Positions 24,559-33,326 of a stretch of DNA of 64,000 nt are shown one piece after another. Both the position numbers and the translations under genes were made by a program. The DNA comes from Streptomyces sp. NBC_01232 (lineage in GTDB: Bacteria; Actinomycetota; Actinomycetes; Streptomycetales; Streptomycetaceae). Below the pieces are notes generated by a model that had not been told where the DNA came from, did no database searches, and saw nothing but the letters and a program-made list of their open reading frames with translations. Numbering within the stretch: the stretch's first letter is position 1; the number at the start of each line of letters is the position of its first letter. The DNA lies in contig NZ_CP108518.1 of NCBI RefSeq assembly GCF_035989885.1, positions 7,865,001-7,929,000 of the forward strand. The letters are read 5' to 3'.

Positions 24559-25491
24559 TCAGGCGAGCGCGTCCGCCAGCAGCTTCGCGGTCCTGGCGAT
24601 CAGTGTGTTGTCGCGCGGTGCGTTCGCCTCCGGCAGGGTGCTGAGGATGGCCAGGACCACGGGCGGGCGTCCCGGGGGCCAGGCGATGCCCACGTTGTTG
24701 TTGGTCCCGTACGACCCGGCGCCCGTCTTGTCCGCGACGGCCCAGTCCTTGGGCAGGCCGGCCCGGAGCCGTTCGCCGCTGGTGGTGTTGGACAGCAGCC
24801 ACCGGGTCAGCTGCTCCCGGTGCCCGCAGGACAGGGCGTCCGCGAGCGTGAGCCGTGCGTACGTCCGCCCGATCGCGCGGGGGCTGGTGGTGTCGGTCAC
24901 CCGATCCGGCTCGGCCGAGTTCAGTTCGGGCTCCATGCGGTCGAGCCGGGTCGTACGGTCCCCCACCGAGCGGCAGAAGCGGGTGATCGCGGTGGGGCCG
25001 CCGAGCTCGCGCAGCAGGAGGTTGGCGGCCGCGTTGTCGCTCTGGGCGATGGCGGCGGAGCAGAGCTCCGCCACGGTCAGGCCACCCGCGATGTTCTCGG
25101 GAAGCTTCGTGATCTCTCCGCCGCCCGCTTCGGTGACGTCCTGGAGGGTGTAGTGGATGCGCTTGGCGAGGTACGTGCCGTCGTGGTCGAGGTCCCGCAT
25201 CACGGCGGCCGCGGCGACCGTCTTGAACACCGAGCACATGGGGAACAGTTCGTCCGCCCGGTGGAGCACGGTCCTGCCGGTGGCGGTGTCCCGTGCGTAC
25301 ACCCCCAGCCGTGCCCCGTACTCGCGCTCCAGTCCGCGCAGTTGCGCCACGACACCGCCTGCTTCGCCGTACGACGATGCGGCACGGGCCGTGCCCACCG
25401 GCAGGGACGCGGCCAGCGCGGCCCCCGCCCCCACGGTCAGCAGTGCACGGCGGGAGGGTGATGCGCCCGTGGTCGGGATCGGGGTGTTCAC
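24559..25491 (-). CDS. class A beta-lactamase, Tat-exported
   Basis: A 310-residue beta-lactamase. All class A active-site motifs are present: SVFK (Ser87 to Lys90), SDN (151-153), EPELN (Glu187) and KTG (255-257). The N-terminus carries SRRALLTVGAGAALAASL, a twin-arginine signal. AGGAG lies about 9 bp before the GTG at 25491; the ATG at 25539 is a less likely start. The enzyme hydrolyses beta-lactam antibiotics, most likely narrow-spectrum penicillins. The divergent TetR gene and the palindromes in between suggest that it is repressed by that regulator. Confidence 0.95.
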   Translation of the reverse strand: MNTPIPTTGASPSRRALLTVGAGAALAASLPVGTARAASSYGEAGGVVAQLRGLEREYGARLGVYARDTATGRTVLHRADELFPMCSVFKTVAAAAVMRDLDHDGTYLAKRIHYTLQDVTEAGGGEITKLPENIAGGLTVAELCSAAIAQSDNAAANLLLRELGGPTAITRFCRSVGDRTTRLDRMEPELNSAEPDRVTDTTSPRAIGRTYARLTLADALSCGHREQLTRWLLSNTTSGERLRAGLPKDWAVADKTGAGSYGTNNNVGIAWPPGRPPVVLAILSTLPEANAPRDNTLIARTAKLLADALA

Positions 25492-25580
25492 GTCGGGTTC
25501 TCCTCTTCCTGGCCGGCCATGTGATCGCGAAGACGTCAAACGTGATCATTTCGGTTCCCCGGAGGAGGGAAGGAGGGAGA

Positions 25581-25613
25581 GTGTACTGGTGGTACACACT
25601 GCTGGTGTGTACC
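25581..25613. promoter_or_regulatory. overlapping palindromic operators between beta-lactamase and TetR
   Basis: GGTACACAC (25591-25599) and GTGTGTACC (25605-25613) form a perfect 9-bp inverted repeat around a 5-bp spacer. It overlaps a second one, GTGTAC/GTACAC (25581-25586 and 25592-25597). The TetR start codon is only 9 bp away at 25622, and the beta-lactamase start is at 25491, so both genes could be controlled. Confidence 0.65.
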
Positions 25614-25621
25614 GTTGGTCC

Positions 25622-26296
25622 ATGACTCCGCTCCCTCGATTCCATCGACTGCCGGCCGAGCGACAGGAGGCGATCCTGGGCGTCGCCCGCGCGCATTTCG
25701 CCGAGCACGGACCCGAATCCGCCTCCTACAACAAGATCATTGAGGCGGCCGGCTTCTCGAAGACCGCCGCCTACCAGTACTTCGACGGCCGCGAGGACCT
25801 GCTCGCCGCCGTGCTCGACGACGTACTGGACCGCCTCCTCGGTGTCCTCGGGCCGTGGACCCCGGCCCGCGACGAGGCGGAGTTCTGGGTACGGCTGGAA
25901 GCGGGAACGCGCGCCCTCGTCGCTCATCTGCAGGACCATCCGGATGATCTCTCCCTCGCCGACGCCGCCGTCGGCCGGGCCCGGGGCGGTGCCTGGCTCG
26001 GCTGGTTCCAGGCCGTGGTCGAGGACGGGCAGCGGCTCGGGTTCATCCGGACGGACGTGGACCGGGCGCTGCTGGCCGGTGCCACCGCGGCTGTCATGCG
26101 GGCGGCCGACGAATGGGCGCTGAGCGCACTGCGCGCGGCGCACCCGACGACGACGCAGCTGACGACGCACCCGGCAACGACGTACCCCACCACGACGCAG
26201 CCGCCGGCCGCCGAGCCCGGGAGCGAACAGGTGTGGAGCCTGCTGCGCGGGCTGTGGAGCGGTGGAACGGACGGAGGGCTCGGGCGTGCGCACTGA
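25622..26296 (+). CDS. TetR family regulator
   Basis: A 224-residue regulator. RQEAILGVARAHFAEHGPES and YNKIIEAAGFSKTAAYQYFD form the N-terminal helix-turn-helix. The rest is a ligand-binding helical domain, with a Thr/Pro-rich stretch (HPTTTQLTTHPATTYPTTTQ) before the last helix. The ATG at 25622 follows the palindromic operator by 8 bp, so the mRNA may have a very short leader and the ribosome-binding site is weak. The divergent beta-lactamase gene and its own promoter are likely targets. The next gene overlaps its stop codon by 11 bp and may be co-transcribed. Confidence 0.88.
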   Translation: MTPLPRFHRLPAERQEAILGVARAHFAEHGPESASYNKIIEAAGFSKTAAYQYFDGREDLLAAVLDDVLDRLLGVLGPWTPARDEAEFWVRLEAGTRALVAHLQDHPDDLSLADAAVGRARGGAWLGWFQAVVEDGQRLGFIRTDVDRALLAGATAAVMRAADEWALSALRAAHPTTTQLTTHPATTYPTTTQPPAAEPGSEQVWSLLRGLWSGGTDGGLGRAH

Positions 26297-26903
26297 TCTG
26301 GAGATCCACTGGGAGATACCGCCCACGCCCCCGGGCGTGCTCGGACGGCTGGAGCGCTTCATGGGGCCGGGCAAGTCCCGCTCCGAGTCGGTGGTGGAAC
26401 TCGTCGGCGCGGGCGGGTGCGCCGTGCTGCTCGCCGCCGGGGTGTGGTCGTCGGGCATCCACCGCGACTGGTCCGCCCTGCAGTCGGCCGTGGTCGTGCT
26501 CATCGGCCTCGACCTGCTCGGCGGGATCCTCACCAACGCGACCAACTCCGCCAAGCGCTGGTACCACCGCCGGGACCCCGGCGCCCGGCGCGCCCGCCTG
26601 CTCTTCGTCGGCGCGCACGTGCTGCACCTGGCCGCGATGGGCCTGGTGGTGCTCGACGGTGACCGCGGCTGGACCCTGGGGAACACCGCGCTGCTGCTCC
26701 TCGCCGCCGTGGCCGTGGAGTTCACTCCGCTCCACCTCAAGCGCCCGGCCGCCATGGCCCTCTACTCGGCCGTCGTCGTGGTCGGCCTGTTCTGGCTGCC
26801 CGTGCCCTCCGCCCTCGCCTGGTTCGGCCCCCTCTTCTTCCTCAAGCTCCTGGTGTGTCACCTCGTACCGGAGGCGCCCATGGAACGGCGGCGCGATGCC
26901 TGA
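26286..26903 (+). CDS. integral membrane protein
   Basis: A 205-residue protein with about five hydrophobic segments, including VELVGAGGCAVLLAAGVW, SAVVVLIGLDLLGGILTNA, LLFVGAHVLHLAAMGLVV and AALYSAVVVVGLFWL-like stretches. It starts VRTDLEIHWEIPPTPPG, with GGAGGG upstream of the GTG at 26286. An ATG at 26262 would extend it into the preceding TetR gene. No known transporter or enzyme motif is seen. It overlaps the TetR gene by 11 bp and the GNAT gene by 8 bp, which implies a three-gene transcript. Confidence 0.65.
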   Translation: MRTDLEIHWEIPPTPPGVLGRLERFMGPGKSRSESVVELVGAGGCAVLLAAGVWSSGIHRDWSALQSAVVVLIGLDLLGGILTNATNSAKRWYHRRDPGARRARLLFVGAHVLHLAAMGLVVLDGDRGWTLGNTALLLLAAVAVEFTPLHLKRPAAMALYSAVVVVGLFWLPVPSALAWFGPLFFLKLLVCHLVPEAPMERRRDA

Positions 26904-27504
26904 GCCCGACGCCGGACACCTGGAGTGCGACGACGCACCGTCGCCCGCGCGATGCGCGCCCGTGCTCGCCGCCGCCTTCGTCCGCGAACCCGCCATGGCG
27001 TGGATCTCGGGCGGATCGGATCCCGTACGGCAGGCGTGGTTCGGCGCCACGCTGCGCACGCACGCCACGCTCCGCGGCGGTCGCCGCCACCTGCTGGCCG
27101 ACCGGCAGGGGCAGCCTGTCGCCGCGGCCCTCCTGACCCCGCCGTCCGCCGTGCCCTCGGGTGCGGCCCGGGCGGCCTGGGCGGCCCGCACCCTGGCCGG
27201 CTGCGGGCCGCGCGCCCTGGTGCGGACGCTGCGCTACCTGCACCGCACCGAGGCCGAAGTCCCGCCCGGAGCCTGGACCCTTGAGTTCATCGGTGTGGAA
27301 CCGGAGTCGGTGGGACGGGGTGCCGGAGGGCGGCTCCTCGGTCACGTGATCGCCGAGACCTCCGCGCCCGGCGGCATCTTCCTCACCACCGCCGACGAGG
27401 CGAACGTCCGGCTCTACCGCCGCTTCGGCTTCACCACGCTGCGGCGCCTGCAGGTCGGCCCGCTGGAAGTGACCGCGATGTGGCGGCCGAACACCCGCCC
27501 GTAG
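26896..27504 (+). CDS. GNAT family N-acetyltransferase
   Basis: A 202-residue acetyltransferase. The central and C-terminal regions have the GNAT fold: LEFIGVEPESVGRGAGGRLL is motif A with the acetyl-CoA-binding pattern (RGxGxG), followed by GGIFLTTADEANVRLYRRFG, where VRLYRRFGF is the usual end of motif B. The ATG at 26896 overlaps the preceding gene by 8 bp. The substrate, whether protein or small molecule, cannot be assigned. It is the last gene of the TetR-membrane-GNAT set, and no hairpin terminator is obvious after it. Confidence 0.8.
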   Translation: MPEPDAGHLECDDAPSPARCAPVLAAAFVREPAMAWISGGSDPVRQAWFGATLRTHATLRGGRRHLLADRQGQPVAAALLTPPSAVPSGAARAAWAARTLAGCGPRALVRTLRYLHRTEAEVPPGAWTLEFIGVEPESVGRGAGGRLLGHVIAETSAPGGIFLTTADEANVRLYRRFGFTTLRRLQVGPLEVTAMWRPNTRP

Positions 27505-27789
27505 GTGCCTGCTGACAGGGGCGGGCGGTCTCCCGGGCCGCCCGCCGCGCCGCGTTTCGGCCGTGTTCGTCAGCAAGGCCGAATATCACCTATAACCCCG
27601 GCAAACCACCTGCAGGACAAGATCACTGCATCGAGGTAACGCCAACGATTTTCAGGCTCAAGTGGGCGTACCGGCCGTTACTGTTCCCCCGGATCTGTAC
27701 GGATTCCCGGATAATTCGCCCCCTTTTTCCTCGTTCCCTGGTGACGCGCGCGTCCGCCGTCACCACCCTTACGAAGGAGAGCTCGCCCG
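27505..27789 (+). promoter_or_regulatory. upstream region of the 2-MIB operon
   Basis: This 285-bp gap is less GC-rich than its surroundings. CGGAT occurs three times in 27690-27712, and GGATAAT at 27709-27715 could be a -10 element. ACGAAGGAGAG before the ATG at 27790 is the ribosome-binding site. No gene is seen here. Confidence 0.4.
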
Positions 27790-29202
27790 ATGACCGTTGA
27801 CACCAGCCCGGAAGCGCAGTTGGAGCCGCCGCGGCAGTCCAGCCTGAGCACGGCGGCTGCCCGCAACCTCGCCAGCACCACCAAGTCCGCCCCGCAGATG
27901 CAGGAGATCACCTCCCGGTGGCTGCTGCGGATGCTCCCCTGGGTGGAGACCAAGGGCGGCACCTACCGGGTCAACCGCCGGCTGACGTACACCGTGGGTG
28001 ACGGCACCATCGAGTTCGTCCAGGACGGCGCGGACGTCCGGGTGATCCCGCGCGAGCTCGGCGAACTGGCCCTGCTGCGCGGCTTCGACGACGACGAGGT
28101 GCTGACCGCGATCGCGCACCGCTGCGTCCAGCGCGACTTCCGGGCCGGTGAGGTGATCGTCGAGCGCGGTACCGCCGCCGACCAGATCCACCTGATCGCC
28201 CACGGCCGGATCAGCCAGACCTCCGTCGGCAAGTACGGTGACGATGTCGCCGTCGCCGTCCTCGCCGACGGCGACCGGTTCGGCGAGAACGCCCTGCTGG
28301 ACGCCGACGCCACGTGGGACTACACGGCCACCGCCGAGACCCCCGGCGTCCTGCTCACCCTCTCCCGCGGCGACTTCGCCTCCGTGCTCGCCGCGGCGCC
28401 GCAACTCCAGGCCCACATCGACCGGTTCAGCTCGCTCCCGCAGCAGCGCCAGAACCGGCACGGCGAGGCCGAGATCGCGATGTCCGCCGGCCACAGCGGT
28501 GAGGCGGACCTGCCCGGCGCGTTCGTCGACTACGAGCTCAAGCCGCGCGAGTACGAACTCTCCATCGCGCAGACCGTGCTGCGGATCCACACCAGGGTCG
28601 CCGACCTCTACAACGGGCCGCACAACCAGACCGAGGAACAGCTCAGGCTCACCATCGAGGCGCTGCGCGAGCGCCAGGAGCACGAGCTGATCAACAACCG
28701 GGACTTCGGCCTGCTCCACAACGCCGCCTTCAAGCAGCGGATCCAGACCCACTCCGGCCCGCCGACCCCGGACGACCTCGACGAGCTGCTCTGCCGTCGC
28801 CGCGGCTCCAAGTTCTTCCTCGCCCACCCCCGGACGATCGCCGCGATCGGGCGCGAGTTCAACGCCCGCGGGCTCTACCCGGACCACGTCGACGTCGGCG
28901 GGCAGCAGGTGCCGGCCTGGCGCGGGGTCCCGATCCTGCCCTGCAACAAGATCCCGATCAGCAAGGAGAACACCAGCTCGGTGCTCGTCATGCGCACCGG
29001 CGAGGACAACCAGGGCGTCATCGGCCTGCGCCAGACCGGTCTGCCCGAGGAGTACGAGCCCGGCCTGTCGGTGCGGTTCATGGGGATCAGCGAGCAGGCG
29101 ATCATCTCCTACCTGGTCACCACCTACTTCTCCGCCGCGATCCTCGTGCCGGACGCCCTCGGTGTGCTGGAGAACGTGCAGATCGCCCGCAGGCGGGACT
29201 AA
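27790..29202 (+). CDS. eshA: family 2B encapsulin nanocompartment shell protein (EshA type)
   Basis: A 470-residue shell protein of the HK97-fold family 2B, in which a cyclic-nucleotide-binding domain is inserted in the N-terminal part of the fold. Residues about 90-212 are that insert: [19 protein letters not shown], then [17 protein letters not shown], where FGE is the usual phosphate-binding start. The Arg normally following appears replaced. The remaining residues give the HK97-like coat ([20 protein letters not shown] and the C-terminal [20 protein letters not shown]). It is the shell for the 2-MIB synthase encoded next. The start is supported by GGAGAG. Confidence 0.95.
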   Translation: MTVDTSPEAQLEPPRQSSLSTAAARNLASTTKSAPQMQEITSRWLLRMLPWVETKGGTYRVNRRLTYTVGDGTIEFVQDGADVRVIPRELGELALLRGFDDDEVLTAIAHRCVQRDFRAGEVIVERGTAADQIHLIAHGRISQTSVGKYGDDVAVAVLADGDRFGENALLDADATWDYTATAETPGVLLTLSRGDFASVLAAAPQLQAHIDRFSSLPQQRQNRHGEAEIAMSAGHSGEADLPGAFVDYELKPREYELSIAQTVLRIHTRVADLYNGPHNQTEEQLRLTIEALRERQEHELINNRDFGLLHNAAFKQRIQTHSGPPTPDDLDELLCRRRGSKFFLAHPRTIAAIGREFNARGLYPDHVDVGGQQVPAWRGVPILPCNKIPISKENTSSVLVMRTGEDNQGVIGLRQTGLPEEYEPGLSVRFMGISEQAIISYLVTTYFSAAILVPDALGVLENVQIARRRD

Positions 29203-29240
29203 GAGGACCAGCCCGACGGCCGCGACAGCCCAAGCCCCTC

Positions 29241-29279
29241 CTGTCCCGGCCGGCCGAGCACGCCCGGGATCCGGGACAG
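29241..29279 (+). terminator. hairpin between encapsulin and cargo genes
   Basis: CTGTCCCGG (29241-29249) and CCGGGACAG (29271-29279) form a perfect 9-bp stem with a 21-nt loop. It could act as an attenuator or partial terminator that lets the shell gene be expressed more than the cargo gene. Confidence 0.4.
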
Positions 29280-29306
29280 CCCACTTACCTCTCCAAGGAG
29301 TTACGG

Positions 29307-30656
29307 ATGCCCGATCCTGGGCCTTCCCCTCTGCAGTCGAGCCTGCCCGCCGCCGTGGCCTCCTTCGGGGCCCACGTTCTCGCCAACACCCTCGCCGCCG
29401 GCGTCGAACCCCCGTCCGGCACCGGGCCCGCCCGTCCTGCGCCGCCCGCCCCGCCCGCTCTTCCCGCGGGGCCGCCCGCACTGACCCCCGCGCCCGCACC
29501 CGTACCCGTACTCGACGAGGGTGCGGCCGCGGCCGCCGCGCCGCAGCCGAGCCCCGCCCTGGCGCGGATCCTGCGCGGACCCAGTGGACTGGGCACGGCG
29601 AGCCTGCACTGGGGCCGGAGCGAGGAGCCCGCGGCGCCCTCGGCCACCGGGACACCGGGTGCGCCCACGCCGGCGGCCGGCCGTCCGATCCCGGGCCTCT
29701 ACCACCACCCGGTGCCGGAGCCCGATCCGGCGCGGGTGGAAGAGCTCAGCCGCAGGATCAAGGCCTGGGCCATGGACGAGGTCGCGTTGTACCCGGAGGA
29801 CTGGGAGGACCAGTTCGACGGCTTCTCCGTCGGGCGCTACATGGTCGCCTGCCATCCGGACGCACCCAGCGTCGAGCACCTGATGCTCGCCACCCGGCTG
29901 ATGGTCGCCGAGAACGCGGTCGACGACTGCTACTGCGAGGACCACGGCGGTTCGCCCGACGGCCTCGGCGGACGCCTGCTGCTGGCCCACACGGCCCTCG
30001 ACCCGCTCCACACGACGAAGGAGTACGCGCCGCAGTGGGAGGCGTCGCTGCTCTCGGACGCGCCACGGCGCGCCTACCGCTCCGCCATGGAGTACTTCCT
30101 CCAGGCGACCACTCCCTCGCAGGCCGACCGGTACCGGCACGACATGGCCCGCCTGCACATGGGCTACCTCGCCGAAGGGGCCTGGGCGCAGACGGAGTAC
30201 GTCCCGGAGGTGTGGGAGTACCTGGCGATGCGGCAGTTCAACAACTTCCGCCCCTGCCCCACCATCACCGACTCGGTCGGCGGCTACGAACTGCCGGCGG
30301 ACCTCCACGCGCAGCCCGCCATGCAACGGGTGATCGCGCTCGCCGGCAACGCCACCACCATCGTCAATGACCTGTACTCCTACACCAAGGAACTGGCCAG
30401 TCCTGGACGCCACTTGAACCTGCCGGTAGTCATCGCCGAACGCGAGGGCTGCTCCGACCAGGACGCCTATCTGAAAGCCGTCGAGGTCCACAACGACCTC
30501 ATGCGCGACTTCGAGGCCGCGGCCGCCGAGCTGGCCGTCACCTGCCCCGTTCCGACCGTGCAGCGCTTTCTGCGGGGAGTGGCCGTATGGGTCGACGGCA
30601 ACCACTACTGGCACCAGACCAACACGTATCGCTACAGCCTGCCCGATTTCTGGTAA
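29307..30656 (+). CDS. tpc: 2-methylisoborneol synthase, encapsulin cargo (terpene cyclase)
   Basis: A 449-residue class I terpene cyclase that turns 2-methyl-GPP into 2-methylisoborneol, an earthy odorant. The metal-binding motifs are complete: DDCYCED from Asp206 and NDLYSYTKE from Asn354. The first 120 residues are low-complexity Pro/Ala-rich sequence with short conserved patches (LARILRGPSGLGTASLHW). This is where cargo proteins of family 2 encapsulins carry their targeting sequence. GGAGTT lies before the ATG at 29307. It is the second gene of the 2-MIB operon, which also codes for the shell and the methyltransferase. Confidence 0.95.
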   Translation: MPDPGPSPLQSSLPAAVASFGAHVLANTLAAGVEPPSGTGPARPAPPAPPALPAGPPALTPAPAPVPVLDEGAAAAAAPQPSPALARILRGPSGLGTASLHWGRSEEPAAPSATGTPGAPTPAAGRPIPGLYHHPVPEPDPARVEELSRRIKAWAMDEVALYPEDWEDQFDGFSVGRYMVACHPDAPSVEHLMLATRLMVAENAVDDCYCEDHGGSPDGLGGRLLLAHTALDPLHTTKEYAPQWEASLLSDAPRRAYRSAMEYFLQATTPSQADRYRHDMARLHMGYLAEGAWAQTEYVPEVWEYLAMRQFNNFRPCPTITDSVGGYELPADLHAQPAMQRVIALAGNATTIVNDLYSYTKELASPGRHLNLPVVIAEREGCSDQDAYLKAVEVHNDLMRDFEAAAAELAVTCPVPTVQRFLRGVAVWVDGNHYWHQTNTYRYSLPDFW

Positions 30657-30671
30657 AGATGGGAATTGTTC

Positions 30672-31559
30672 ATGACTAGCACCGATCTCACCGCCGCCAC
30701 CGGTACCTCCTCCGTGTTCATCCCCAGCCCGGTGACTCCCTACCAGGGGGACATCGCCCGTTACTGGGACCACGAGGCAAGGCCCGTGAACCTCCGCCTC
30801 GGCGACGTCGACGGCCTTTACCACCACCACTACGGCATCGGCGACATCGACCACGAGGCCCTCGGCGACACCGCGGACAGCGCATACGAGAAGAAGCTGA
30901 TCGCCGAGCTGCACCGCCTGGAGTCGGCGCAGGCCGAACTCCTCCTCCAGCACCTCGGCCCCATCGGGCGCGACGACACCCTCGTCGACGCCGGCTGCGG
31001 CCGCGGCGGCTCGATGGTCATGGCCCACCAGCGCTTCGGATGCAAGGTCGAGGGCGTCACCCTGTCGGCCAAGCAGGCCGAGTTCGCCAACCGGCGCGCC
31101 CAGGAACTCGGCATCGAGGACCACGTCCGGGCCCGCGTCTGCAACATGCTCGGCACGCCGTTCGAGACCGGACAGGCCGCGGGCTCGTGGAACAACGAGT
31201 CGAGCATGTACGTCGACCTGCACGACCTCTTCGCGGAGCACTCCCGCGTCCTCGCCGTCGGCGGCCGGTACGTGACCATCACCGGCTGCTGGAACCCGCG
31301 TTACGGCCAGCCCTCGAAGTGGGTCTCGCAGATCAACGCGCACTTCGAGTGCAACATCCACTCCCGCCGCGAGTACCTGCGCGCGATGGCCGACAACCGT
31401 CTCGTCCCGCAGGCCGTCATCGACCTGACCCCCGAGACCTTGCCCTACTGGGAGCTGCGGGCCACGTCCTCCCTGGTCACCGGCATCGAGGAGGCGTTCA
31501 TCGAGTCGTACAAGGACGGCTCCTTCCAGTACGTCCTGATCGCCGCCGACCGCGTCTGA
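30672..31559 (+). CDS. gppmt: geranyl diphosphate 2-C-methyltransferase
   Basis: A 295-residue SAM-dependent methyltransferase that makes 2-methyl-GPP, the substrate of the synthase encoded 16 bp upstream. The SAM-binding motif TLVDAGCGRGGSMVMAH is near residue 105, and KVEGVTLSAKQAEFANRRA is the following strand and helix. YHHHYGIGDIDHEAL and SWNNESSMYVDLHDLFAEHS are conserved among GPP methyltransferases. An ATG at 30672 follows GGGA. It closes the operon; a strong hairpin terminator lies 17 bp beyond its stop codon. Confidence 0.95.
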   Translation: MTSTDLTAATGTSSVFIPSPVTPYQGDIARYWDHEARPVNLRLGDVDGLYHHHYGIGDIDHEALGDTADSAYEKKLIAELHRLESAQAELLLQHLGPIGRDDTLVDAGCGRGGSMVMAHQRFGCKVEGVTLSAKQAEFANRRAQELGIEDHVRARVCNMLGTPFETGQAAGSWNNESSMYVDLHDLFAEHSRVLAVGGRYVTITGCWNPRYGQPSKWVSQINAHFECNIHSRREYLRAMADNRLVPQAVIDLTPETLPYWELRATSSLVTGIEEAFIESYKDGSFQYVLIAADRV

Positions 31560-31576
31560 CCGAGCGCGGCCTCGCC

Positions 31577-31608
31577 GGGCCGGGGCCGTCGTCCGACGGC
31601 CCCGGCCC
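31577..31608. terminator. bidirectional hairpin terminator
   Basis: GGGCCGGGGCCGTC (31577-31590) and GACGGCCCCGGCCC (31595-31608) form a perfect 14-bp stem with the loop GTCC. It sits between the converging methyltransferase and FAD-oxidase genes and probably serves both. Confidence 0.85.
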
Positions 31609-31648
31609 TTCGGGCTGTCCGGGGACCTCCCGGGCGTCCCGGACCCGG

Positions 31649-33262
31649 TCAGTCCACGAGCACGCCGGGGTTGAGGATGCCCCGCGGATCGAGTGCCCCC
31701 TTCGCGGCCCGCAGTGCGAGGGCGAAGGGCTCGGGGCGCTGGCGGTCGTAGCCCGGGCGGTGGTCCCGGCCGACGGCGTGGTGGTGGGTGATGGTGGCCC
31801 GGTGGCGGTGCAGGACCTCGCTCGCGACGGCCTTGAGGTCGTCCCAGACGGCCAGCTCGTCACCGGGCCGGCCGGCCGCCAGGACGGTGAAGTAGGGCGC
31901 CGCGCCGTCCGGGTACACGTGCGTCAGGCGGCAGTTGACGGTCGCCGGGTGTCCGGTGGCCTTCAGTGCCGCCTCGCCGACCTCCCTGCGCACGTCGTCG
32001 ATCAGGGCGGGGATCCGGTCCCAGGTGGCCGCCGTCTCGAAGGTCTCCGCGACCGCGCCCATCCGGGCCAGACCGTCCCGGAGGTAGGGCATCCGCAGGA
32101 ACGCCGAGCGCCAGGCGCTCACGGCCGCGTCGCCGTCCGGGGACTCCTCGCGGCCGCCGCTCCCGTCCGCCCCGCCGTACCGGCCGCCGTGCGAGCGGGC
32201 CAGCGCGACGGCCCGTTCCAGTCGGCCGGTCACCGGCTCGTCCGCCGACTCGAACCCGAGGACCAGTACGGAGCTGCCGTCGTGCGCGGCGCCCGACAGC
32301 GCGGCCTCACCGGAGTCCAGCAGGCGGCAGTTGGCGGGGGAGAGGTCGGACTGGGCGAGGGCGCGCACCGCCCGGAGCGCGTCCTGGAAGTCCGTGAAGG
32401 CGACCGCGGCGGACGCCTTGTGGCGGGGGCGTTCCTGCAGGCGGACCCATGCCTCGGTGATGACGCCGAGGGCTCCTTCGGAGCCGAGGAACAGGCGGTC
32501 GGGAGAAGGGCCCGCCCCGGAGGCGGGCAGCCGCCAGGAGCTGCTGGTGCCGGCCGGGGTGACGACCCGCAGCGACTGCACGAAGTCGTCGATGTGCGTA
32601 CGGCCGGTGGCGTAGTGGCCGCCCGCCCGAGTGGCCAGCCAGCCGCCGAGGGTGGAGAACTCGAAGCTCTGCGGGAAGTGCCGCAGGGTGAGGCCGTGGG
32701 GGCGCAGCTGATCCTCCAGGCTCGGCCCGAGGGTGCCCGCCTGGATGCGCGCGGCCCGGCCCTCGGTGTCGACCTCCAGGACGCGGCCCATGGCGGTCAG
32801 GTCCAGCGACATGACGGCCCCGTGGGCGTCGCCGCGGTATTCGACGCCCCCCGAGACCGAGGAGCCGCCGCCGTACGGGACGACGGCGACCTGCCGCTCA
32901 CCGGCCCAGTCCAGCAGATCGGCGACGTCGCGGTCGCCGGTGGGGCGGGCGACGAGGTCGGGGATGCGGCCGGGGCGTCCGCGCAGGGCGCGCACCACGT
33001 CGCGGTAGGCCTTGCCCATGGCGTGCGCGGCGCGGTCCCCGGGATCGGCGCTGACCAGGTGGGCGAGGCTCCGCGGGGGCTCTGCGGCGGGGCCGGCGAT
33101 GCCCAGGTCGCCGACGCGGGGCACGGGGAGCGGGCGGCTGAGCGTGCCGGGGAGCAGGGCGCCCATCGCGGCGCATTCCGCGTCGTCGGGATGCGCGTCC
33201 GTCCAGCCCCAGCCCCACCAGGAACGGGTGCGGGACGTCGGCTGCGGGGTGGTGCCGGCCAT
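31649..33262 (-). CDS. FAD-binding oxidase (alkyldihydroxyacetonephosphate synthase-like)
   Basis: A 537-residue vanillyl-alcohol-oxidase-family flavoprotein. VVPYGGGSSVSGGVE is the FAD-binding PP-loop, and LEVDTEGRAARIQAGTLG, FSTLGGWLATRAGG and GSEGALGVITEAWVRLQ follow in the usual order. The C-terminal THHHAVGRDHRPGYDRQRPE and LDPRGILNPGVLVD closely match alkylglycerone-phosphate synthase relatives. In actinobacteria these enzymes are often simply annotated as FAD-binding oxidases, and the true substrate is unknown. It starts 64 bp from a divergent TetR gene, with a long inverted repeat in between, and is very likely repressed by it. Confidence 0.88.
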   Translation of the reverse strand: MAGTTPQPTSRTRSWWGWGWTDAHPDDAECAAMGALLPGTLSRPLPVPRVGDLGIAGPAAEPPRSLAHLVSADPGDRAAHAMGKAYRDVVRALRGRPGRIPDLVARPTGDRDVADLLDWAGERQVAVVPYGGGSSVSGGVEYRGDAHGAVMSLDLTAMGRVLEVDTEGRAARIQAGTLGPSLEDQLRPHGLTLRHFPQSFEFSTLGGWLATRAGGHYATGRTHIDDFVQSLRVVTPAGTSSSWRLPASGAGPSPDRLFLGSEGALGVITEAWVRLQERPRHKASAAVAFTDFQDALRAVRALAQSDLSPANCRLLDSGEAALSGAAHDGSSVLVLGFESADEPVTGRLERAVALARSHGGRYGGADGSGGREESPDGDAAVSAWRSAFLRMPYLRDGLARMGAVAETFETAATWDRIPALIDDVRREVGEAALKATGHPATVNCRLTHVYPDGAAPYFTVLAAGRPGDELAVWDDLKAVASEVLHRHRATITHHHAVGRDHRPGYDRQRPEPFALALRAAKGALDPRGILNPGVLVD

Positions 33263-33282
33263 GGCGGCGCTCCAGGGGTCGA

Positions 33283-33308
33283 GGTAATTTACCTAGCGGT
33301 AAATTACC
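33283..33308. promoter_or_regulatory. TetR operator, long inverted repeat
   Basis: GGTAATTTACC and GGTAAATTACC (33283-33293 and 33298-33308) form perfect 11-bp arms with the spacer TAGC. Each arm is itself nearly palindromic, which suggests two bound dimers. The site lies between the divergent oxidase (start 33262) and TetR (start 33327) genes and stands out as AT-rich. Confidence 0.8.
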
Positions 33309-33326
33309 TACTGATAATATCCACTC

